NCBI GenBank assembly: GCA_018333845.1
Contig: JAGXSK010000301.1
Span: forward strand, 1 to 5,671
Direction: 5' to 3'
DNA: 5,671 nt
Origin: Clostridia bacterium
Lineage (GTDB): Bacteria; Bacillota; DSM-16504; Desulfitibacterales; Desulfitibacteraceae
The position numbers and the translations under genes were made by a program. Of the stretch, positions 1-4,513 are shown piece by piece (the first letter of the stretch is position 1; each line of letters begins with the position of its first letter). The notes under the pieces were generated by a model, which made no database searches, was not told where the DNA came from, and saw only the letters and a list, made by a program, of their open reading frames with translations.

Positions 1-698
1 GACGAGCTGAAGTAGTAGTTGGAGACAGGCAAACGGATGAAATTGAGCACTTTTCTTGGACTAAAAAGAAATTTCAAAAATTAGGTAGTTGGGTTGTTAG
101 ATTGGCCTCAGATACTAATGTTACAGATACAACTAGTGGTTTTAGAGCATACAGCCGTGATGCAGCGATGAAGCTCAATGTTATATCAGATTACTCATAT
201 ACCCTAGAAACTATTATAGAAGCGGGACGAAAAAAGACTGCTATTGAGAATGTAGTTATTGGAACAAATGATAAGCTTAGAGATTCTAGGTTGTTTAGTA
301 GTATCTATAGTTATATAAAAAAATCTGCATCTACTATTATAAGAACTTACTCCATGTATAGACCATTAAAAGTTTTTTTGACCATAGGAACAATTTCTTT
401 CCTTTTTGGCTTTTTAATAGGTGTCAGATATTTGTATTTCTTTTTTAACAGTCAAGGAGAAGGACATACTCAATCATTAATTCTTGCTGCTATATTGTTA
501 TTAGCAGGTGTACAGTTTGTTATGTTTGGCATATTAGCTGATGCAATTTCTGCGAATCGAAAGATCAATGATGAAGTATTATATAGGATTAAAAGGATAG
601 AGTATGATAAAATAGATTATTTTCAAAATTGTCATATAAAGGAAAAAGCAATTCACATAAATTATCTAGTGGAAACGGCTTCAACTAAAGAACAGTAA
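1..698 (+). CDS. DPM1/GtrB-like family 2 glycosyltransferase, 3' part (5' truncated by window)
   Basis: The reading frame is open from the left edge (first full codon at 3) to a TAA at 696-698, giving 231 visible residues. An automated call could choose the internal TTG at 102, but coding clearly continues upstream: the residues GDRQTDEIEHFSW before it fit the family. The motif DTTSGFRA at visible residues 42-49 is typical of dolichol/polyprenyl-phosphate sugar synthases of the DPM1 type. Two hydrophobic segments follow (about 121-146 and 158-181), then a charged tail of about 50 residues. This GT2 domain plus two membrane segments resembles GtrB/ArnC-type enzymes, which move a sugar from a nucleotide sugar to a polyprenyl phosphate on the cytoplasmic side of the membrane. 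The catalytic Asp residues lie outside the window, so activity and substrate cannot be judged. It lies 26 bases upstream of the next start, consistent with one operon. Confidence 0.88.
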   Translation, partial: RAEVVVGDRQTDEIEHFSWTKKKFQKLGSWVVRLASDTNVTDTTSGFRAYSRDAAMKLNVISDYSYTLETIIEAGRKKTAIENVVIGTNDKLRDSRLFSSIYSYIKKSASTIIRTYSMYRPLKVFLTIGTISFLFGFLIGVRYLYFFFNSQGEGHTQSLILAAILLLAGVQFVMFGILADAISANRKINDEVLYRIKRIEYDKIDYFQNCHIKEKAIHINYLVETASTKEQ

Positions 699-714
699 TA
701 TAACAGAAGTCTAT

Positions 715-720
715 GGAGGT
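715..720 (+). promoter_or_regulatory. Ribosome binding site that fixes the methyltransferase start at 725
   Basis: GGAGGT lies four bases before the ATG at 725. The upstream in-frame ATG at 713 overlaps this Shine-Dalgarno sequence and has no site of its own, so 725 is the better start and the protein is 200, not 204, residues. Confidence 0.8.
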
Positions 721-724
721 GCCA

Positions 725-1327
725 ATGAAGGATCAAGAAGTAATTACTGGTAATTTTTATAACAAATACAAAACAAAAAACTTTATTGAAAGAAAATTAG
801 TATACAATTTTATAAATAGCATCCAAAATGCTTTAGAGGACATTAATTTTACAAAAGTATTAGATGCTGGATGTGGAGAAGGGTATATCACAAATATTAT
901 TTCAAATATTAGAAAAAGTGAAGTTCATGGAATAGATATTGGAGATGATGTATTAGCTATTGCTCAAAGGAATTATACTAATATACTTTTTAATAAAGCT
1001 TCGATATATAACCTTCCGTATGAAAGCAACTCATTTGACCTGGTTGTAGCTTGTGAAGTTCTAGAACATTTAGAAAAACCAGAAGAAGCATTAATGGAAT
1101 TACAGAGAGTTTCAACAGATTGGGTTCTTTTATCTGTTCCAAGAGAGCCTATTTGGTCTTTGCTAAATTTGGCTAGGGGAAAATATATACGTAGATATGG
1201 AAACACACCGGGTCATATCCAAAGATGGGGAAAACGCCGGTTTGTTGATTTAATACAAGAATATTTTGAAGTAGAAAAAGTCATGTCACCGTTGCCGTGG
1301 ACAATTGTATTATGTAAAAAAGGATAA
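725..1327 (+). CDS. Class I SAM-dependent methyltransferase (Methyltransf_11-like)
   Basis: This is a 200-residue protein with a clear class I methyltransferase core. The SAM-binding glycine motif VLDAGCGEGYI is at residues 45-55, the acidic end of strand 2 is in VHGIDIG (67-73), and the motif between is FDLVVACEVLEHLEKPEEAL (104-123), with the EVLEH signature of the UbiE/Methyltransf_11 group. The C-terminal part carries GHIQRWGKRRF (163-173), a GHxxRW-type motif seen in methyltransferases of glycan and lipid clusters. No membrane segment or signal peptide is seen, so it should be cytoplasmic. Its place between a polyprenyl sugar synthase and membrane-protein genes suggests that it methylates a sugar, a lipid intermediate or a quinone-like compound, but the sequence does not show the substrate. 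The start is set by the GGAGGT site at 715-720. The next ORF begins nine bases after its stop. Confidence 0.9.
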   Translation: MKDQEVITGNFYNKYKTKNFIERKLVYNFINSIQNALEDINFTKVLDAGCGEGYITNIISNIRKSEVHGIDIGDDVLAIAQRNYTNILFNKASIYNLPYESNSFDLVVACEVLEHLEKPEEALMELQRVSTDWVLLSVPREPIWSLLNLARGKYIRRYGNTPGHIQRWGKRRFVDLIQEYFEVEKVMSPLPWTIVLCKKG

Positions 1328-1336
1328 CTAACAACT

Positions 1337-1519
1337 ATGATAAATAAATTTTTTAAAAAAGCCAGTATTTTACTAACAGCTTTATCTATTATTTATGTAG
1401 TCTTTGTAGGATATCAGAACTGGATAGATTTGCGTGAAGTAGTTAATACTGAAGGGTATTTATTGCATAATAGAATTACAGGGAATTGCAGTTTAGGAAT
1501 CCCAAAAGTTGCAGAGTAA
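1337..1519 (+). pseudogene. Small membrane-protein ORF with its 3' end displaced by an inserted element
   Basis: As it stands the ORF encodes 60 residues. The first 40 or so look natural: a basic start (MINKFFKKAS), one hydrophobic segment (about residues 9-26) and YQNWIDLREVV. The residues after about 40 (ending in CSLGIPKVAE) are encoded by the left end of the inserted element. If the insertion and one copy of its 9-bp flanking repeat are removed, the frame runs GGG-GCG-GAA-TGG-AGG-TTA-AAA-TGA. This ends at 1851, gives 46 residues, and its TGA overlaps the ATG of the next gene at 1848. The segment around SIIY in this protein resembles the first membrane segment of the flippase-like protein at 2600, including SIIY followed by N plus an aromatic residue eight residues later. 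It could therefore be the stump of a similar membrane protein, or an intact small single-pass protein. The start has only a weak AAGGA site (1320-1324) at a long 12-base spacing. Confidence 0.55.
1448..1456 (+). repeat. Left copy of a 9-bp direct repeat (likely target-site duplication)
   Basis: ACTGAAGGG occurs here and again at 1822-1830, exactly 374 bases downstream, flanking the IS21-like material. The copies differ in the next base on each side (T versus C before, T versus G after). IS21-family elements are known to duplicate several bases of target, most often fewer than nine, so one base may match by chance. Confidence 0.65.
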
Positions 1520-1578
1520 AATTCCCTGTTCTTGCAAGATAAATAAAAAATGCCATTGCAGCTACCCCACAAATACCT
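1463..1578 (+). repeat. Array of five TTGCA-headed units with 23-24 bp period
   Basis: TTGCA occurs at 1463, 1486, 1509, 1532 and 1556, so the spacings are 23, 23, 23 and 24 bases. The first four units share TTGCANNNTA followed by a purine-rich stretch; units two and three also share TCCC at the same offset. This periodic layout near the left end matches what is known of IS21-family ends, where repeated sites bind the transposase. The period of about two helical turns would place all sites on one face of the DNA. The end of the fifth unit is set only by period. Confidence 0.6.
1478..1529. repeat. Perfect 10-bp inverted repeat within the element's left end
   Basis: ACAGGGAATT at 1478-1487 is the exact reverse complement of AATTCCCTGT at 1520-1529, with 32 bases between them. 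The arms fall in the first and third TTGCA units, so the pair may reflect unit structure. With no T-run and a long loop it is not a good terminator. Confidence 0.55.
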
Positions 1579-1620
1579 TACCCTTTTAGTTGAGCGACTA
1601 TGAGGGGAGGAAAATGGAGG

Positions 1621-1758
1621 ATGTTAACAATGGCTCAAACTAATTCTATCAGAGAAATGTATTTTGAGAAAGGTAAAAAGTTTAGTGAGATTGCTAGAGC
1701 TACAGGTCATGATGTAAAAACAATTAAGAAGTATATTTTTGAGGAGAATTTGCTATAG
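1621..1758 (+). pseudogene. istA: IS21-family transposase IstA, N-terminal HTH fragment (45 codons)
   Basis: The ORF starts ATG-TTA-ACA-ATG-GCT and ends at TAG 1756-1758. It reads MLTMAQTNSIREMYFEKGKK, then FSEIARATGHDVKTIKKYI. This is the typical N-terminal helix-turn-helix of IS21-type IstA: an IREMY helix, the EIAR turn, then a recognition helix ending in KTIKKYI. Full IstA is roughly 400-500 residues with a DDE catalytic domain, all of which is missing here, so the fragment cannot transpose anything by itself. GGAGG at 1616-1620 touches the ATG at 1621 but lies nine bases before the ATG at 1630, so 1630 (42 residues) is the more likely start. The HTH is undamaged, so a short DNA-binding peptide could in principle still be made. 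The divergence after residue 41 or so probably marks the internal deletion. Confidence 0.75.
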
Positions 1759-1781
1759 AGAAAAGAAGAATGATTAATTGA

Positions 1782-1832
1782 GCCCCTGTGCACCAACATT
1801 TTTCATTAACGTTTGTGCCGCACTGAAGGGGC
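1782..1832 (+). other. Imperfect hairpin at the element's right end, just before a ribosome binding site
   Basis: GCACCAAC (1790-1797) pairs with GTTTGTGC (1811-1818) at seven of eight positions around a short AT-rich loop. Outside it GCCCCT (1782-1787) is complementary to AGGGGC (1827-1832). The inner stem lies wholly in the inserted element; the outer pairing uses bases of the flanking repeat and target, so it may be fortuitous. No T-run follows, so I do not call a terminator. The outer stem ends five bases before the next gene's GGAGG. Confidence 0.4.
1822..1830 (+). repeat. Right copy of the 9-bp direct repeat (likely target-site duplication)
   Basis: ACTGAAGGG is identical to 1448-1456. 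The sequence after it (GCGGAATGGAGG) looks like native leader of the downstream methyltransferase, as expected if this is the right edge of the insertion. Confidence 0.65.
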
Positions 1833-1837
1833 GGAAT

Positions 1838-1842
1838 GGAGG
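1838..1842 (+). promoter_or_regulatory. Ribosome binding site that fixes the second methyltransferase start at 1848
   Basis: GGAGG is five bases before the ATG at 1848. The in-frame ATG at 1836 overlaps the site and has no good site of its own. The arrangement ATGGAGGT-4 bases-ATGAA is the same as at 713-729. Confidence 0.8.
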
Positions 1843-1847
1843 TTAAA

Positions 1848-2591
1848 ATGAAAAAAACTAATCTTTGTCATCCAGATTTATCAAACGGCCTGTTAAAAAG
1901 GGAAAACTTTAATAATTATAATAAATGGATATATGATAATATAAAGCCTTTCCTTGGGAAAAGAATCTTGGATATAGGTTCAGGTACAGGAACTTTTATA
2001 AAGTATTTTATTGATAATTCTAACTTAGTTATAGGAACAGATATTTTTGAAAAACAAATTAAAATAATGAAAGCTCTATTTAGTAATAAACCAAATGTTA
2101 TTATTGAATATTATTCTATTGAAGAAACCCAAACCATAAATAATTATCAAGATAAGGACATTGACACAATTACTTGCATAAACGTATTGGAACATATTAA
2201 GAATGATAGGTTAGCTTTAGAAAACATGAAAAGCATTGTAAAAGGCAGAGGTAGAATAATTATATTGGTTCCTGCTTTTGACTGGTTATTTGGAACCATG
2301 GATGAAGCAGCAGGACATTACCGCAGGTATAACAAAAACCAATTAAAAGAACTAGCAAAAGATTTAGATTTATCTGTAGTGAATAACACATATATGAACA
2401 TTTTAGGAATAATACCATGGTATATTAAGGGTAAAGTTATAAAGATTGATTCCACTTTTTCAGAGAATTTCACAGACAATAGTCTTACCCTCTACAACTA
2501 TGCAGCTCTTTTTTTGAGAAAGATTGAGAATTTTTTTCCTGTGCCTATAGGTATTTCTGAAATTATTGTTTTACAAAAAAATGAAATTTAG
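1848..2591 (+). CDS. Class I SAM-dependent methyltransferase, second copy type
   Basis: This protein has 247 residues when read from 1848. The SAM-binding motif RILDIGSGTGTFI is at residues 39-51, followed by VIGTDIFE (61-68) with the acidic residue that contacts the SAM ribose, and DTITCINVLEHIKND (106-120) with the NVLEH signature. A later GHYRRYNKNQL motif (156-166) corresponds in place to GHIQRWGKRRF in the first methyltransferase. Elsewhere the two are quite different, so they are distant family members and not a recent duplication. A C-terminal section of about 70 residues (ILGIIPWYIKGK onward) is longer than in the first enzyme and contains hydrophobic stretches that could associate with the membrane. 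Enzymes of this type occur in glycan and lipid clusters; the acceptor here is unknown. Its leader is the downstream edge of the inserted element. The next gene starts eight bases after its TAG. Confidence 0.9.
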   Translation: MKKTNLCHPDLSNGLLKRENFNNYNKWIYDNIKPFLGKRILDIGSGTGTFIKYFIDNSNLVIGTDIFEKQIKIMKALFSNKPNVIIEYYSIEETQTINNYQDKDIDTITCINVLEHIKNDRLALENMKSIVKGRGRIIILVPAFDWLFGTMDEAAGHYRRYNKNQLKELAKDLDLSVVNNTYMNILGIIPWYIKGKVIKIDSTFSENFTDNSLTLYNYAALFLRKIENFFPVPIGISEIIVLQKNEI

Positions 2592-2599
2592 GGTTAAAT

Positions 2600-3547
2600 A
2601 TGAAATATATAGCACAAGAAAAACAAAAAAATAGAAGGGTTTTCAATGTATTAGGCCACATATTATTAATAATTTCTATTATTTATATAGCTAGGTTACT
2701 GTGCTTGAATTTTGATAATATTTTTGGTATCGTTTCAGTTTCTCAGGTATTTAAATATCTAGTCCCATCTGTAGCCTTATATGTCTTGTCCTTTCTTATT
2801 TTATCTATTATTTGGTTCAAGCTTATAAAAATATTTACAACAGAACCACTAAATTTAACTGCTTGCATTACAAGTTTAAGCAAATCTCAAATAGCTAAAT
2901 ATTTACCAGGAAATGTGCTTCATTACGTTGGGAGATATATAATAAGTACCATATATGATATACCCCCTAAGTCCATTGCAATAAGCATATTTTTAGAAAC
3001 GCTTATGTTAATTATTTCAGCTTGTATTTTGTCAATTTACTTATTTTGGAATTACAATAATATGCAATTGTTTGTGTTCAAAGACACTAAATTTTTTATG
3101 TTATATTTTTTTATTGTATTTATTATCTTGCTGGTATTTTTAGCATATAAAAGAAACTTGGTAAGCAAATTTCTGGGAACTATTAAAGAATATTTTGAGT
3201 GTATAAAACAATCTTATTGTGTGTTAATATTTGCATTTTTGGGTTATATTTCCTTTTTTTGCATATTAGGAATAATATTATGGTATTTAAATGGTATATT
3301 TATACCACTTGAAGCTAAGTATCTAATGACATTTATTGCTATGAGTAGTTTGGCTTGGGTGATTGGATATATTACTCCGGGTGCACCTGGTGGAGTGGGT
3401 ATTAGGGAAGCAATTTTAATAGTTGGCCTAAGTTCTAGTTTCCCAGAAAATGAAATATTGTTACTTACTTTTGTTTTTAGATTAGTCTCAATTCTAGGCG
3501 ATATTATTTTATTTTTATTGGGAACTGCTTTGAATAGAAAACTATAA
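2600..3547 (+). CDS. Flippase-like integral membrane protein (LPG-synthase TM / UPF0104 family)
   Basis: This is a 315-residue, very hydrophobic protein with about seven or eight membrane segments (roughly residues 17-37, 52-77, 124-150, 164-183, 205-231, 241-258 and 286-312). Two family signatures are clear: KYLPGN at 100-105, and TPGAPGGVGIREAI at 259-272, close to the APGGxGxRE motif of the lysylphosphatidylglycerol synthase membrane region and the AglD/YbhN-type proteins. A late R294 plus D301 pair also fits. There is no soluble aminoacyl-transferase domain, so it is not an MprF. Such stand-alone proteins are often found beside GT2 and methyltransferase genes and are suspected to move or handle lipid-linked sugars, but a biochemical role is not established for most. 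The start at 2600 has AGGG six bases upstream, overlapping the previous stop. Base composition is strongly AT-rich, like the genes before it and unlike those after. Confidence 0.82.
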   Translation: MKYIAQEKQKNRRVFNVLGHILLIISIIYIARLLCLNFDNIFGIVSVSQVFKYLVPSVALYVLSFLILSIIWFKLIKIFTTEPLNLTACITSLSKSQIAKYLPGNVLHYVGRYIISTIYDIPPKSIAISIFLETLMLIISACILSIYLFWNYNNMQLFVFKDTKFFMLYFFIVFIILLVFLAYKRNLVSKFLGTIKEYFECIKQSYCVLIFAFLGYISFFCILGIILWYLNGIFIPLEAKYLMTFIAMSSLAWVIGYITPGAPGGVGIREAILIVGLSSSFPENEILLLTFVFRLVSILGDIILFLLGTALNRKL

Positions 3548-3580
3548 TGTAATGCGTAGCGAACTAACTTAAGTATGATT

Positions 3581-3586
3581 GGAGAG
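3581..3586 (+). promoter_or_regulatory. Ribosome binding site supporting a TTG start at 3593
   Basis: GGAGAG sits six bases before TTG at 3593. The family's N-terminal strand SLIIVNYNT begins at the fourth codon, and the first in-frame ATG would be about 100 codons later, so the TTG start is well supported. Confidence 0.78.
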
Positions 3587-3592
3587 TAAAAC

Positions 3593-4513
3593 TTGTTTGT
3601 TTCACTAATAATCGTCAACTACAACACAAAAAACTTAACTATAGACTGCCTGCAGTCCATCTACACCAACCCACCAATAGGGTATAATTTTGAAGTCTTT
3701 GTTGTGGACAATGCCTCTACTGATGGTTCTCCTGAAGCTATTGCCAGGGAGTTTCCCCAGGTTCAACTTATAACTAACAAGGAAAATCTAGGTTTTGCTG
3801 CTGCCAACAACCAGGCAATAAAACCAGCTAGGGGTAAATATATTCTTTTACTGAACTCTGATACAATTGTTGTTAATGAATGTTTGCAGATTATGTTGGA
3901 TTTTATGGAAAATAATCCTGAGGTAGGTGCTGCAGGGTGCAAGGTTGTTTTGCCTCATGGAGGATTGGACAAGGCCTGCAAAAGGAGCTTTCCCACACCA
4001 GAGAATTCATTTTACCATGCGGTTGGATTATCAAAACTTTTTCCGAGCAGCAAAAGATTTGGAGCATATAACTGTACTTACCTAGATGAGGACAAGGTTA
4101 GTGAGGTGGACTGCCTGGTTGGTGCTTTCATGATGGTCCGCAGGGAAGTAATTGAGCAGGTAGGCATGCTTGATGAGAAATACTTCATGTACGGTGAGGA
4201 TATAGATTGGTGCTATAGAATTAAAAAGGCTGGCTGGAAAATAGTCTATTATCCTAAAGCCAAAATAGTTCACTATAAAGGTGCCAGCAGCAAAAAGAAA
4301 AAATGGAAAACAGTGTTTGAGTTTCATCGAGCTATGTTTCTTTTTTTTAATGACCATTACAAGGAGAAATATAACTTTATTGTAAGAGCTTTAGTTTACG
4401 GGGGAATAAGCTTTAAATTCTTACTTGCTGTAGTGAAAAATATTACAGCCGGTTTTGTTGGGGGTAAAGGAGAGGCAGACAATGATCAAAGAAAATCAAG
4501 CTATCCTCAATAG
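3593..4513 (+). CDS. Family 2 glycosyltransferase, rhamnosyltransferase-like (WbbL type)
   Basis: The protein has 306 residues and a complete GT-A fold signature set: SLIIVNYNT at 4-12, VVDNASTDGS at 37-46, GFAAANNQAI at 68-77, LLLNSDT at 85-91 (the NSD takes the place of the metal-binding DxD), and FMYGEDIDWCYRIKKAGW at 198-215, where the ED pair is the expected catalytic base region. VHYKGASS (226-233) follows. This set is typical of the WbbL/rhamnosyltransferase-like branch that adds a sugar from a nucleotide donor to a growing lipid-linked glycan on the cytoplasmic face. The donor cannot be assigned. A hydrophobic stretch at about 262-290 may anchor it to the membrane. It starts with TTG and its last 32 bases overlap the next gene in another frame, so the tail after about residue 295 is shaped by that overlap. 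Its base composition is clearly richer in GC than the preceding genes. Confidence 0.9.
   Translation: MFVSLIIVNYNTKNLTIDCLQSIYTNPPIGYNFEVFVVDNASTDGSPEAIAREFPQVQLITNKENLGFAAANNQAIKPARGKYILLLNSDTIVVNECLQIMLDFMENNPEVGAAGCKVVLPHGGLDKACKRSFPTPENSFYHAVGLSKLFPSSKRFGAYNCTYLDEDKVSEVDCLVGAFMMVRREVIEQVGMLDEKYFMYGEDIDWCYRIKKAGWKIVYYPKAKIVHYKGASSKKKKWKTVFEFHRAMFLFFNDHYKEKYNFIVRALVYGGISFKFLLAVVKNITAGFVGGKGEADNDQRKSSYPQ
4466..4472 (+). promoter_or_regulatory. Ribosome binding site inside the upstream glycosyltransferase gene
   Basis: AAAGGAG ends nine bases before the ATG at 4482 and lies within the coding region of the preceding gene. This supports the overlapping start and suggests coupled translation of the two genes. 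Confidence 0.7.

Larger units (their letters stand above)
1457..1821 (+). mobile_element. Miniature, internally deleted IS21-family element (about 365 bp)
   Basis: The span between the two ACTGAAGGG repeats contains a 5' region with five evenly spaced TTGCA motifs, a purine-rich leader, the first 45 codons of an IstA transposase and about 60 bases of right-end sequence. Full IS21-family elements are about 2-2.5 kb, carry istA and istB, and are known for multiple short repeats near their ends, so this copy has lost most of istA and all of istB. The repeat array starts six bases inside the left boundary, which supports that boundary. The right part read on the minus strand (about 1822 down to 1797) shares an AAT-N-AAAAATG block with 1542-1552, which may be a degenerate copy of the end sequence. 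The exact ends are uncertain by a base or more, and I do not see a convincing terminal inverted repeat. It could be mobilised only in trans. Confidence 0.62.

Noticed and set aside
102..698. A complete 198-residue ORF starting at TTG 102
   Set aside because: The frame is open to the left edge and the upstream codons continue the family sequence, so 102 is an internal codon of a truncated gene.
973..1206. Minus-strand ORF inside the first methyltransferase
   Set aside because: It lies wholly antisense to a well-supported gene, has no recognisable motif, and looks like a shadow frame. The same holds for the minus-strand ORFs at 3244-3618, 4082-4357 and 5264-5479.
1463..1578. CRISPR array
   Set aside because: Only five bases are constant per unit and the rest is degenerate. 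There are no conserved repeats with unique spacers and no cas genes.
1739..1759. Possible promoter with TTGAGG and TATAGA
   Set aside because: The spacing between the two boxes is only nine bases, too short for a normal sigma-A promoter.
1527..1822. Alternative element boundaries with TG at 1527 and CA at 1822
   Set aside because: Both ends start with TG and align to an AAAAATG block with the same spacing, but the flanks show no target duplication and two of the TTGCA units would fall wholly outside, with a third cut through. The 1457-1821 span explains more.
1604..1842. Similar purine-rich stretches GGGGAGGAAAATGGAGG (1604-1620) and GGGGCGGAATGGAGG (1828-1842)
   Set aside because: They look like a direct repeat, but both are ribosome binding leaders, one of istA and one of the methyltransferase, and such purine-rich strings often resemble each other by chance. 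The ACTGAAGGG pair is the better boundary signal.
3548..3592. Terminator or promoter in the gap before the TTG-start glycosyltransferase
   Set aside because: There is an 8-base palindrome ACTTAAGT but no GC-rich stem, T-run or recognisable -35/-10 pair, so nothing beyond the ribosome binding site is supported.
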